Position numbers and translations under genes: made by a program. The notes below the pieces were generated by a model. The model saw nothing but the letters and a program-made list of their open reading frames with translations, did no database searches and had not been told where the DNA came from. From Nitrospirota bacterium (GTDB lineage Bacteria; Nitrospirota; Thermodesulfovibrionia; Thermodesulfovibrionales; Dissulfurispiraceae), in NCBI GenBank assembly GCA_009773415.1, contig WSNO01000003.1:1-64000 (forward strand): a DNA stretch of 64,000 nt, given 5' to 3'. Positions 46,549-55,100 of the stretch are shown in pieces (the stretch's first letter is position 1; the number at the start of each line of letters is the position of its first letter).

Positions 46549-46581
46549 CAGGATTAATACAAAGGAGTTGTATTAATCCTG
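46549..46581 (+). promoter_or_regulatory. 14-bp hairpin with AGGAG loop
   Basis: CAGGATTAATACAA at 46549-46562 pairs perfectly with TTGTATTAATCCTG at 46568-46581, leaving a 5-nt loop AGGAG. It lies 24 bp after the amidotransferase stop and 34 bp before the permease ATG. There is no T-run after it. The loop is a Shine-Dalgarno sequence, but no start codon follows at the normal distance. It could be a processing or attenuation element. Confidence 0.5.
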
Positions 46582-46615
46582 AATTTAGTGAGTTCTGTGC
46601 TTTCACGAGAGAACC

Positions 46616-47656
46616 ATGGGGTCCCATAAGTTTTATCTCTTTGTAATGATTGCATTGGTACTGCTCCTGGGATTCATGACATTTCAGGTGCTGAAGCCCT
46701 TTCTGCTGCCGATTGGCTGGGCAATTGTCCTGACGATTCTCTTTTATCCAATCTTCGCATACATTCTCCGGTTCGTCAAGTATAAGTCGGTCGCATCTCT
46801 TATTACCGTCGTCATAATCTGTGCGATGCTGCTCGGCCCCTTTTCCTACATAAGCTTTGCGTTTATGGATGAAATGCGGGGGCTTTCGTCATCATTCCAG
46901 CTGAACGAACGCCTTGCGCATCATCCTTCTGTGCAGTGGATTTACACGAAGATCATCAAGATTTTCGGCATTCCCCAGGCGCAGTTTGACAAGGCTCTGG
47001 TTGAAAACCTCACGCATGTGCGCGACGTCGTGCTCGAAAAGGCGACGAGCGGCTTCGGCGATATCGTCTTGTTCGCTGTCAACTTTCTGCTCATGGTCTT
47101 TGCCATTTTTTTCATGCTGATTGACGGTCCGCGCTTTCTCCAAAAGGGCAAAGACTATATGCCGTTCAATGAAGAGGATAAGCATCGGCTTGCCAACCAG
47201 ATTCATGATATCGTCGTGTCGACGATTTATGGCGGAGTCATCGTCGGAATTATTCAGGGACTCATTGCAGGCATTGCTTTTGCAATTGTCGATTTCAAGT
47301 CGCCCGTCCTTTGGGGATTTGCTACCGGCATCGCGTCATTTATCCCGATATTCGGTGCGGCGGCAGTCTGGGCGCCTGCGGTTCTCTATCTTTTTGCCAC
47401 CGGGGCAACCTCTAAAGCGGTAGCACTCCTGATTATCGGCGCCTTCGGCATCAGCCTGATTGATAACATTCTGAAGCCGCTGATTATCGGCAACCGCGTA
47501 AAGATGCCGATGCTGATTATTCTCTTCAGCGTTCTCGGAGGCATCAAGCTGTTCGGACTGATAGGCCTGGTTCTCGGGCCGCTCGTCATCGCGCTTTTTG
47601 TGTCGGTAATCGAGATTTTCCGGAATTTCGAATACAACAGAGCTCCAGAACAATAA
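46616..47656 (+). CDS. AI-2E/PerM-family membrane permease
   Basis: 346 residues with about eight membrane segments. N-terminal pair LLLGFMTFQVLKPFLLPIGW, then AIVLTILFYPIFAYILRF; a long soluble loop near 100-140; and the C-terminal core YGGVIVGIIQGLIAGIAFAI and IIGAFGISLIDNILKPLIIG, typical of the family. Its members export small molecules or act as Na+/H+ antiporters; substrate unknown. Its TAA overlaps the next gene's ATG by one base. Confidence 0.9.
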   Translation: MGSHKFYLFVMIALVLLLGFMTFQVLKPFLLPIGWAIVLTILFYPIFAYILRFVKYKSVASLITVVIICAMLLGPFSYISFAFMDEMRGLSSSFQLNERLAHHPSVQWIYTKIIKIFGIPQAQFDKALVENLTHVRDVVLEKATSGFGDIVLFAVNFLLMVFAIFFMLIDGPRFLQKGKDYMPFNEEDKHRLANQIHDIVVSTIYGGVIVGIIQGLIAGIAFAIVDFKSPVLWGFATGIASFIPIFGAAAVWAPAVLYLFATGATSKAVALLIIGAFGISLIDNILKPLIIGNRVKMPMLIILFSVLGGIKLFGLIGLVLGPLVIALFVSVIEIFRNFEYNRAPEQ

Positions 47657-49206
47657 TGTTGCTTATACTCGTGTTCTGTATTGTTGCGATGTTCGGTTGC
47701 AGCCCTGTTCAGCGCGCCGACGGCTTTATTTATTACCGACTCATTGCCAATCCTTCTACCCTTGACCCTGCCCTGATTACCGATGTTTCTGCATCAACCG
47801 TCGCTGCAAAGCTTTATAACGGACTGGTTCGGCTGAACGGCGACCTGGAGGTTATACCTGATATTGCCGGGCGATGGACACTCTCAAAAGATGGCCTGCG
47901 GTACCGTTTTGTGCTGCGATCGGATGTTTCCTTCCCCGATGGCAGGGCAGTGCAGTCCGGTGATGTGCTATATTCCTTCCAGCGCGTTTTGCACCCTCAA
48001 ACACGTTCACCAAATGCATGGATTTTTCAGCATGTGCTCGGTGCAGATGATTACCGGAACGGGAAGGCAATAACAGTATCAGGTCTTAGGGTTATTGACG
48101 AACATACCTTTGAAATAATGCTGAAGCAGCCTTTTTCTCCGTTCATCCGCATGCTGACCATGACTCCGGCATTCATTGTGCAGCGGGAGGTTGTTGAAAA
48201 GCTCGGGGCCGCTTTTGCTTATGAGCCGTCAGGGACCGGGCCGTTCCAATTGAAACTCTGGAAGACCGACCGTGAGGTTGTTCTTGTCAGAAAGGAACAC
48301 TATTTCGGCGGGGCTGCAAAAATTCAGGGCATCGCCTATCGCATTATCCCGGAAGACCTGACGGCCCTGACGGAGTTTGAACTCGGCAATCTGGACATCG
48401 TGGCATTGCCGGCTTCCGCACACAAGAAATTTACGAGTACCCTCCGGTGGAGAGAACATATTCATACACTGCAGGGAATGAATACCTATTATCTTGGTAT
48501 GAACTGCTCACGGTTGCCGATGTCTGACGTGCGTTTGCGTCATGCAGTATCTCTGGCGATTGATCGCAAAAAAATCCTTGAGACGTTCTACGAGCAGCGC
48601 GGGAGGCTCGCTTCCGGCCCGGTTGTCGATATGCTTCGGCAGTGGCAGCTGCACGGGCAGGCGCAGCGGTATGATGCTGAAGCGGCTCGTTCATTGGTGC
48701 GATCCATTGGGGCAGAAGGCACCATGATAAAGCTTTTAGTCACCGCAGATCAGGAAATAGCAGATCTTGCGGAGATTGTTCAGTCATACCTGAAAGCTGC
48801 AGGTCTGCAGGTGCAGATCAAGCAGCTCGAATGGAGCGCCTACAAAGCGGCTCTCAACCAGGGGGAAGCCGACATCTTCTGGCTCAGCTGGTGGGCCGAC
48901 TACCCGGATGCCGAGAATTTTCTCTTTCCCCTCTTTCATTCGGCCAATCATGGTCCTTCCGGTAACCGCACCCGATATGTGAACCATACGGTGGACAGGC
49001 TTATAGAACAGGGACAGGCCGCTTTCGCAGAATATGAGCGCAATGAGGCGTACCGCAAGGCTGAAGAGCTCATTGTTCAGGATGCTCCGTGGGTCTTTAT
49101 GTGGCATAAAAACGAATATGTGGTACAACAGCCATGGATTCAGGGATTTCGCGTCTATCCGGTGTATACGATAGACAAAGGGCTGGAGATTGCGATCAGA
49201 AAATAG
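47656..49206 (+). CDS. extracellular solute-binding lipoprotein (SBP family 5, OppA/DppA)
   Basis: 516 residues, normal for the family. Lipoprotein signal LLILVFCIVAMFGC; mature N-terminus YYRLIANPSTLDPALITDVS. Family signature KLYNGLVRLNGDLEVIPDIAGRWTLSKDGLRYRFVLRSDVSFPDG. Binds peptides or other oligomers and delivers them to the two permeases that follow. Coupled with the AI-2E gene upstream by overlap. Confidence 0.94.
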   Translation: MLLILVFCIVAMFGCSPVQRADGFIYYRLIANPSTLDPALITDVSASTVAAKLYNGLVRLNGDLEVIPDIAGRWTLSKDGLRYRFVLRSDVSFPDGRAVQSGDVLYSFQRVLHPQTRSPNAWIFQHVLGADDYRNGKAITVSGLRVIDEHTFEIMLKQPFSPFIRMLTMTPAFIVQREVVEKLGAAFAYEPSGTGPFQLKLWKTDREVVLVRKEHYFGGAAKIQGIAYRIIPEDLTALTEFELGNLDIVALPASAHKKFTSTLRWREHIHTLQGMNTYYLGMNCSRLPMSDVRLRHAVSLAIDRKKILETFYEQRGRLASGPVVDMLRQWQLHGQAQRYDAEAARSLVRSIGAEGTMIKLLVTADQEIADLAEIVQSYLKAAGLQVQIKQLEWSAYKAALNQGEADIFWLSWWADYPDAENFLFPLFHSANHGPSGNRTRYVNHTVDRLIEQGQAAFAEYERNEAYRKAEELIVQDAPWVFMWHKNEYVVQQPWIQGFRVYPVYTIDKGLEIAIRK

Positions 49207-49279
49207 AAATCAGTCCCCGATTCTTCGAAACTTCCTGTCTGGATTCTCTCTTATGACTCCTGTATGCTAAATCCATACC

Positions 49280-50212
49280 ATGAAAACGTATATTCTTAAA
49301 CGACTTTTTCTGCTTGTTCCTTTGCTGCTCGGCATTACTATGGTGAGTTTTCTTATGCTGAAATCGCTGCCTGGAGATCCGGTGCTGAATCTTGTCGGCG
49401 AGCGGGCAAGTCAGGAGATTATCGAAAGCATCAGCAAGGAGCTCGGCGCGGATCAGGGGTTTATACGGCAGTACACCGGATATCTTTCACTGCTGATAAA
49501 AGGCGATTTCGGGAGGTCGTATTATACGAACCGGCAGGTGCTCGATGAGATTCTGGCAAAGTTTCCGAACACTGTTTGCCTTGCATTGGCAACGATGTTC
49601 ATAGCCATTCCGGTCGGTATTCTGCTGGGAATAGCGGCTGCTCTCAATCGGGGTGGTTTTATAGACCGCGCAATGCAGGCCGTTACTATTGCAGGAGTGA
49701 GCATGCCGGTTTTCTGGTTCGGCATTATGGTGATGCTGCTCTTTAGCCTCCAGTTAAAGCTATTTCCTCCTTCAGGAACAGGTGGTCTTCAATTTCTGGC
49801 GCTTCCGGCCTGTGTACTCGCCGTGCCGGCAATATCAACGCTGGCGCGGGTGACACGTACGAGCATGATTGACGCTCTGGCGATGCCGCATGTGCAGACT
49901 GCGAGAGCCAAAGGGCTCCTTCGCCGGAAGACGCTTGCCATGCATGTCTTGAGAAATGCTCTGATCCCGATTATCACCATTATCGGACTCGATTTCGGTA
50001 GTTACCTGAACGGGGCGGTGGTTACAGAGACAATTTTCGGATGGGACGGCATCGGGCGCTTCACGATGGACGGCATTGTTAAACGCGATTATCCGGTCAT
50101 CATGGGCTGCATCATTATCGGCACAGCGGTTTTTGTTTTTGTGAATCTGGTGACGGATCTCGTTTATCTCTATCTTGACCCAAGGATTCGGCTGGATGAA
50201 AAAAACAGGTAA
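49280..50212 (+). CDS. ABC permease (DppB/OppB type)
   Basis: 310 residues with six membrane segments. Typical N-terminus YILKRLFLLVPLLLGITMVSFLM, the periplasmic loop with LPGDPVLNLVGERASQEII, and the EAA region ARVTRTSMIDALAMPHVQTARAKGL, ending LVTDLVYLYLDPRIRL. No clear SD before the ATG. Overlaps the next gene by 17 bp. Confidence 0.94.
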   Translation: MKTYILKRLFLLVPLLLGITMVSFLMLKSLPGDPVLNLVGERASQEIIESISKELGADQGFIRQYTGYLSLLIKGDFGRSYYTNRQVLDEILAKFPNTVCLALATMFIAIPVGILLGIAAALNRGGFIDRAMQAVTIAGVSMPVFWFGIMVMLLFSLQLKLFPPSGTGGLQFLALPACVLAVPAISTLARVTRTSMIDALAMPHVQTARAKGLLRRKTLAMHVLRNALIPIITIIGLDFGSYLNGAVVTETIFGWDGIGRFTMDGIVKRDYPVIMGCIIIGTAVFVFVNLVTDLVYLYLDPRIRLDEKNR

Positions 50213-51005
50213 GATAGCTTCCGGTGTTTTAATAGTGATGGTGGTGTTTTCAGTGATGGCTCCGCTGCTGCCCATAGCGGATCCGGAGCGCATTGATCTT
50301 GATGCCCTTCGTGAAGCGCCGTCGGCTGCTCATCTGTTCGGCACAGACAGCAAGGGGCGGGACATTTTTTCCCGTGTCGTATTCGGCGGGCGGGTTTCAA
50401 TCAGCGTTGCCGCTGTCGCAGCGTTCACCTCTGCGTTTATCGGCTTTGTTGTCGGACTGGCTGCAGGGTATTGCGGCGGGAAGACGGACACGATATTGAT
50501 GGCTCTCGTGGACTTTATTCTCTCGTTTCCTTCATTGCTGCTCGCAATTGCCGTCTCTGTTGTTCTGCCGCCCGGCATCTATACCGTCATGATAGCGATA
50601 GCTTTCGTCGGATGGACCTCGTTTGCACGGATTGTCCGCGGACAGGTGTTGACGTACAAGGAAATGCCGTTTGTGGAAGCGGCGCGTTCGATGGGGTGCG
50701 GTCATGCGCGCATCGCCATTCTGCATATAGCGCCGCTTTGTCTCCCTATAAGCCTCATAATGATGGGGATAAAGCTGGGCGGTTTTGTGCTAACTGAGGC
50801 GACGCTGGGTTTTCTTGGGCTTGGCGTTCAGCCGCCGACGCCCACATGGGGGTCGATGGTCAGCGCAAATCGGGCGTATATCCTTTCGGCGCCATGGACG
50901 GTTTTCTTTCCAGGACTTGCTATTTTTGTGACGGCGTTTTGCTGTAATCTGCTGGGCGAATATTTAAAAGAACGGAGCGACCTGAGACGATCGCTCCGCT
51001 ATTGA
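50196..51005 (+). CDS. ABC permease (DppC/OppC type)
   Basis: 269 residues from ATG at 50196, with AAGGA 9-10 nt upstream; an earlier GTG-like start would only add seven residues. DppC features: HLFGTDSKGRDIFSRVVFGGRVSISV, and EAA loop EMPFVEAARSMGCGHARIAILHIAP, then EATLGFLGLGVQPPTPTWGSMV. The two ATP-binding subunits (D and F) are not found downstream: the next gene is convergent. Confidence 0.93.
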   Translation: MKKTGKIASGVLIVMVVFSVMAPLLPIADPERIDLDALREAPSAAHLFGTDSKGRDIFSRVVFGGRVSISVAAVAAFTSAFIGFVVGLAAGYCGGKTDTILMALVDFILSFPSLLLAIAVSVVLPPGIYTVMIAIAFVGWTSFARIVRGQVLTYKEMPFVEAARSMGCGHARIAILHIAPLCLPISLIMMGIKLGGFVLTEATLGFLGLGVQPPTPTWGSMVSANRAYILSAPWTVFFPGLAIFVTAFCCNLLGEYLKERSDLRRSLRY

Positions 51006-51398
51006 TCAGCGTTCGCGGAGTTTCTCTTCTTCTTCCTGCTCGGTCTTGCAGTCAATGCACATGGTGGTGACCGGTCTTGCATCGAGTCGTTTAATGGTAA
51101 TCTCGCAGCCGCATCCTTCGCAGATGCCATATTCGCCGTTGTCGATCATCTCGATGGTTTCTTCTATTTTTTTCAGAAGCTTGCGTTCACGGTCCCGAAG
51201 ACGGAGCGTAAAGTTCCGGTCAATTTCAGCAGAGGCCTGATCCCCCAGTTCGGTTGATGTTTCGCTCGGAAGGGTCGTCATTGTAATGCCGGCTCCCGCA
51301 AGAAGTTCTTCACGCTGCTGAACAAGTTTCTTGCGTATCCCCTGAATTTTCTTTTGTCTCAGTTCTTTTTCGGATGCCTGCTTCACTGGTTTCTTCAT
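51006..51398 (-). CDS. TraR/DksA-family zinc-finger protein
   Basis: 130 residues. A coiled-coil basic N-terminus (RQKKIQGIRKKLVQQREELLAG) precedes the C4 finger CEGCGCEITIKRLDARPVTTMCIDC, the dksA/traR signature. Such proteins act on RNA polymerase through the secondary channel during the stringent response. The DXXDXA loop of E. coli DksA is not clear here. Convergent with the Dpp permease gene. Confidence 0.9.
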   Translation of the reverse strand: MKKPVKQASEKELRQKKIQGIRKKLVQQREELLAGAGITMTTLPSETSTELGDQASAEIDRNFTLRLRDRERKLLKKIEETIEMIDNGEYGICEGCGCEITIKRLDARPVTTMCIDCKTEQEEEEKLRER

Positions 51399-51506
51399 GC
51401 TCTCCAGTCCTTAGTAATGAGATAGTTTTGAGCAAAAATGTATCATACACGTTACCAGAAAGAGGTTCAGGGAGTCAAACAAACTGATGGATTTTCAAAG
51501 AAAAAC

Positions 51507-51535
51507 TTGACAATACAGCAATGGGGTGCGATAAA
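51507..51535 (+). promoter_or_regulatory. sigma-70-type promoter of ihfA
   Basis: TTGACA (51507-51512), a 17-bp spacer and GATAAA (51530-51535) match the vegetative consensus well. Transcription would start near 51542, about 72 bp before the ihfA ATG. It is the clearest promoter in the window. Confidence 0.7.
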
Positions 51536-51613
51536 ATGGTGCTCGGTATCGGGAATCGGTGCCATGTTATTGAGAATATGCTCATTTTGTGAACTTAGCG
51601 GGGGAGACGCATC

Positions 51614-51892
51614 ATGACAAAGGCTGATATCGTCAATCTTGTTTTTGAAAAAGTAGGTCTGCCGAAGAACGATTGCCAGGATATTGTCGAGTCGGTGTTC
51701 GATACTATCAAGCATACGCTCATCGAAGGCGAATCCATCAAGGTCTCCGGGTTCGGTACTTTCAATGTGCGCAAAAAGGGCTCGCGGGTCGGACGCAATC
51801 CAAAGACAAAGCAGGAGGTAGAAATTACGCCTCGCAGGGTCGTCACCTTCAAGGCCAGTGATCATCTGAAAGCAGCAATTGAAAAGATGTAG
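51614..51892 (+). CDS. ihfA: integration host factor alpha subunit / HU-family protein
   Basis: 92 residues of the bacterial DNA-bending HU/IHF family. [20 protein letters not shown] at the start, then the signature [20 protein letters not shown] with the DNA-inserting proline arm. The alpha assignment rests on the general resemblance and on the following MerR-like gene, the order found in many proteobacteria (pheT-ihfA-merR); the alternative is HU. GGGGAGA lies 7 nt before the ATG. Confidence 0.9.
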   Translation: MTKADIVNLVFEKVGLPKNDCQDIVESVFDTIKHTLIEGESIKVSGFGTFNVRKKGSRVGRNPKTKQEVEITPRRVVTFKASDHLKAAIEKM

Positions 51893-51912
51893 TTATTCCA
51901 GGTAGTTTGCTG

Positions 51913-52326
51913 ATGCAGAGGGCACGCTCATCATCAGAGACTCTTCGGTTGTTCCCCGAAAAACTCTTTTATAAAATAGGGGAAGTGAGTGCGCTCGTCG
52001 GGGTAGAATCCTATGTTTTGCGTTACTGGGAGAGCGAATTCCCCTCGCTGCGGCCGAGGAAAAGCAGATCCGGCCAACGGATCTACACAAAGAAAGACAT
52101 TGACCTTATTCTGTTGATCCGGCGTCTTCTTTATGAAGAACGCTATACCATCGACGGTGTCAGGAGAAAACTCGGCGGCATGCTGCATGACGAAGCGCTG
52201 GTTCCAGTCATTCCGTCTGAATTGCCGCCTGCGGAGCCGAAAACAGTCGGCTGCGTGCAGGATGCTGAGAGTATTGTCCGGACGATTCGCGAACGGCTCA
52301 GAAGGATTCTCGAGAGTTTTTCGTAA
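51913..52326 (+). CDS. MerR-family transcriptional regulator
   Basis: 137 residues. Winged helix-turn-helix [47 protein letters not shown], followed by a short dimerisation helix ([22 protein letters not shown]). The C-terminal third is variable, with no metal- or drug-binding domain. ATG at 51913, 20 bp after ihfA; a TTG at 51907 is also in frame. Same operon as ihfA. Confidence 0.9.
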   Translation: MQRARSSSETLRLFPEKLFYKIGEVSALVGVESYVLRYWESEFPSLRPRKSRSGQRIYTKKDIDLILLIRRLLYEERYTIDGVRRKLGGMLHDEALVPVIPSELPPAEPKTVGCVQDAESIVRTIRERLRRILESFS

Positions 52327-52347
52327 AGTAATTGCTCATTTTTAATT

Positions 52348-52425
52348 CGGGGCGTAGCGCAGCTTGGTTAGCGCACTCGCTTGGGGTGCGAGAGGTCGGC
52401 CGTTCGAATCGGCTCGCCCCGACCA
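52348..52425 (+). tRNA. tRNA-Pro(GGG)
   Basis: Acceptor CGGGGCG pairs with CGCCCCG, D-arm GCGC/GCGC, anticodon stem CTCGC/GCGAG with loop TTGGGGT (anticodon GGG, reads CCC), T-stem GGCCG/CGGCT with loop TTCGAAT, encoded CCA at 52423-52425. Follows the MerR-like gene by 21 bp. Confidence 0.93.
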
Positions 52426-52541
52426 TTTTCCCTAATAAATCAGTTAGTTGTAAGGGCAGTTTTGGACTTGCTCCAACGCCACTTCACCGTCTGTTTTTAG
52501 AAACACCTCCCCAAGGGTTTTTTAAAGCACAGCGGTAGGTG

Positions 52542-52603
52542 CTTGCACGCACAAAAAAGCCTCTTGCCGGAACCAAGGCAAGAGGCTTTTTTGTGCGTGC
52601 AAG
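52542..52603. terminator. large bidirectional terminator-like inverted repeat
   Basis: A perfect 27-bp stem: 52542-52568 against 52577-52603, loop GGAACCAA. The core has A6 before GCCTCTTGCC and GGCAAGAGGC followed by T6, the pattern of a bidirectional Rho-independent terminator. It is extended outwards by the perfect GTGCGTGCAAG pairing. It sits 117 bp after tRNA-Pro. The rest of 52426-52747 shows no gene. Confidence 0.75.
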
Positions 52604-52747
52604 AATGCTTGACAGCAGCCCCGTTTTCTGATGGAATCAGGCAGTGTGCAACTTGGCCGACTTTTGACGCGTTTGCCTTTGAGACGATACTTCCGGCGTG
52701 GCGTTCGGAGGCCATTGTATACTAACGTATGAAAGGAGATGCTGCAG

Positions 52748-53512
52748 ATGAGTACGACGAGATTGATTGGTTCAGCATGTATCTGCATTCTCGTTTTGTT
52801 CCCGCTATTGGCTTCCGCATTGCCTGCTCAGGGAGAGGATCCCCTTCTCTCTGTTATTCAGGATTACGGCAGGCCTCTCAGTTTTGTCGATCCGAAGACC
52901 GGCGCCATTACGGGTTTTCAGGTCGAGATGCTGGATGCGCTTGCAGTACGGATCGGCCTGAAGCTGAAGCATGTTTTCGTAAAGACCTATGCCGAACTGG
53001 TCAGGAAGTTCGAGCGAGAAAATGCCGCCTTGACGCCCAGTGTTGCCATCAGTAATGACCGAAAAATGATATTCGACTTTACGGAGCCGTATGAATCAAT
53101 ACCGTTGTTGATATTTGTCAGATCAGAAGATACGCAGATTCAGACTATTCAAGCCGGTCTGATTATCGGAGCGGTCCGGGCAAGTGCAGCGGTCGGCTAT
53201 CTTAGAGCAATTGAAGGCATTAAGATAGATCTCTATCCTGGCTATCAGGAAGTGATCGCTGCGCTAATGGAAAGGCGGATTGACGCTTTTACCGCGTCTG
53301 CCGGGCGTGTGCGTGGAATGCTGATAGATGCCGGTCTCGATGGCAAAGTCATACCGGTTGGCCCCCCGGTGGGTGTTGTGCACAGAGCGGTTGCCGTCCG
53401 CAAAGGGAATACAGCGCTTCTGGAGCGTCTTAATGAGGAGGTTGCGGTGTTTGTCGGTTCTTCGGAGTATCAGAAAATACAGGAGAAGTGGTTCGGAGCA
53501 GAGGAAAAATAG
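52748..53512 (+). CDS. periplasmic solute-binding protein (SBP family 3)
   Basis: 254 residues with a signal peptide (LIGSACICILVLFPLLASALPAQG). Family 3 (polar amino acid) features: RPLSFVDPKTGAITGFQVEMLDALAVRIGLKLKHVFV, then ISNDRKMIFDFTEPYESIPLLIFV. ATG at 52748, chosen for its 9-nt distance from AAAGGAG. No transporter genes follow, so it may instead be a sensor or orphan binding protein. The following 53513-53720 contains no gene. Confidence 0.88.
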   Translation: MSTTRLIGSACICILVLFPLLASALPAQGEDPLLSVIQDYGRPLSFVDPKTGAITGFQVEMLDALAVRIGLKLKHVFVKTYAELVRKFERENAALTPSVAISNDRKMIFDFTEPYESIPLLIFVRSEDTQIQTIQAGLIIGAVRASAAVGYLRAIEGIKIDLYPGYQEVIAALMERRIDAFTASAGRVRGMLIDAGLDGKVIPVGPPVGVVHRAVAVRKGNTALLERLNEEVAVFVGSSEYQKIQEKWFGAEEK

Positions 53513-53720
53513 CAAACACCGGACAGGACGGCTTTTTGTGACAGGCCAATTGCATTACCTGCTAATCCGTCAGGCTCGAAAAATTGATTATCGGTCCATA
53601 GTAAATAATCATCATTCATGACCACTTTAGTATCTTATTCCGGCCTTGGTCGTTTATAATTTCAGACGGGACATGCTGATGGAGTCCCATGAATACGTTA
53701 GCTGAAAAGAAAGAGAATGC

Positions 53721-55100
53721 ATGAAATTCGATGAACTCGTTATCCCCGAGCCAGTCCGCGAAGGAATCAGAGCTGCAGGATTTACTGAATGCACACCGGT
53801 GCAGGCCCTGACGCTGCCGGAAGCGCTTCAGGGGAAAGATATTGCAGCACAGGCCCAGACCGGCACCGGCAAGACTGCGGCGTTCCTGATAGCGATCTTT
53901 TCTCGCATGCTGACCATGCCGCATTCCGGCAGCGGCCAGTCGCCTCGCGTTCTTGTGGTAGCCCCGACCCGTGAGCTTGTTATTCAGATTTATGAGGAAG
54001 CAAAGGTTCTGAGCGGCTCTTCTGGATTCAGAATTGTTCCGGTCTACGGAGGCATCGACTATAACAAGCAGCGCAATGATCTTTCGCAGGGTGTTGATAT
54101 GCTTGTCGGCACGCCCGGCCGTCTTATCGATTATCTCAAGCAGAAAGTGTACAGCCTCAGAAAGACGGAATTCCTTGTTATCGATGAGGCTGATCGCATG
54201 TTCGACATGGGGTTTATAAGCGACCTCAGATTTCTTTTAAAGCGCATGGCTCCCTATAGTCAGCGCCAGTCGATGCTCTTCTCCGCCACGCTCTCGCATC
54301 GGGTCATGGAGCTTGCGCACGAATACATGAACATGCCTGAGCGTTATGAGGTCAGCCCCGAACGAGTGACGGTAGAATGTGTAGAGCAGCTCATCTATCA
54401 CGTCGGCAAGGAGGAAAAATTCGGTCTGCTGCTTGGTCTGATTCGACGGGAGCCGAACGGCCGCTATCTTGTTTTCTGCAATATGAAGATTACGGCAGAG
54501 CGCCTGCATCGCAAACTTGAGGTGAACGGCATCAGGGCTGAGGCGATTACGGGCGATGTCCCTCAGAAAAAGCGGCTGCAGGTTCTCGCGGAGTTCAAGG
54601 AGGGGACATTTCCGGTTCTTATCGCCTCCGACGTCGCGAGCCGGGGAATACATATCGATGATGTCACGCATGTCATCAATTACGATCTCCCGCAGGACCC
54701 TCAGGATTATGTGCATCGAATCGGCAGAACCGGACGTGCAGGCGCAGGCGGCGCAGCCATAACGCTTGCCTGTGAAGACTATATTTTGGCGCTGCCCGAG
54801 ATAGAATCGTTTATCAAACAGAAAATTCCGGTGGCACCCATTACCGATGAAATAATTGTGACCGATTATAAAAGAGCGCCGCGCGGACCGCGCTCTAAAC
54901 TTTCGCATTCCCCAAAACGCATCCCTGAGCGAAAAGAGCGTTCGGGGCGGCGACCGTATCAGGCGAAAACATCTTTCCCGACTCCGGCTGCACCATCTGC
55001 TTCCGGGGAGGCGGACACGGCGAAGAAAAAAAGAAGGCCCAGGCGGAAGAAGCCGGGCACCGGGACGCCTGAACCGCAAAGCCAGCCGAATGAAGAGTAA
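53721..55100 (+). CDS. DEAD-box RNA helicase (RhlE/CshA-like)
   Basis: 459 residues. Conserved motifs in order: Q motif GFTECTPVQALTLP, AQTGTGKT, PTRELVIQ, GTPGRL, DEADRMFDMGF, SATL, ASDVASRGIHID and HRIGRTGRAG. The C-terminal 70 residues are basic and proline-rich (KKKRRPRRKKPGTG), likely for RNA binding. The last 11 bases overlap the RNA methyltransferase gene. Confidence 0.95.
   Translation: MKFDELVIPEPVREGIRAAGFTECTPVQALTLPEALQGKDIAAQAQTGTGKTAAFLIAIFSRMLTMPHSGSGQSPRVLVVAPTRELVIQIYEEAKVLSGSSGFRIVPVYGGIDYNKQRNDLSQGVDMLVGTPGRLIDYLKQKVYSLRKTEFLVIDEADRMFDMGFISDLRFLLKRMAPYSQRQSMLFSATLSHRVMELAHEYMNMPERYEVSPERVTVECVEQLIYHVGKEEKFGLLLGLIRREPNGRYLVFCNMKITAERLHRKLEVNGIRAEAITGDVPQKKRLQVLAEFKEGTFPVLIASDVASRGIHIDDVTHVINYDLPQDPQDYVHRIGRTGRAGAGGAAITLACEDYILALPEIESFIKQKIPVAPITDEIIVTDYKRAPRGPRSKLSHSPKRIPERKERSGRRPYQAKTSFPTPAAPSASGEADTAKKKRRPRRKKPGTGTPEPQSQPNEE

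Noticed and set aside
52543-52725. 60-codon frame across the big hairpin after tRNA-Pro
   Set aside because: It is created by the inverted repeat itself; no ribosome site and no coding pattern.
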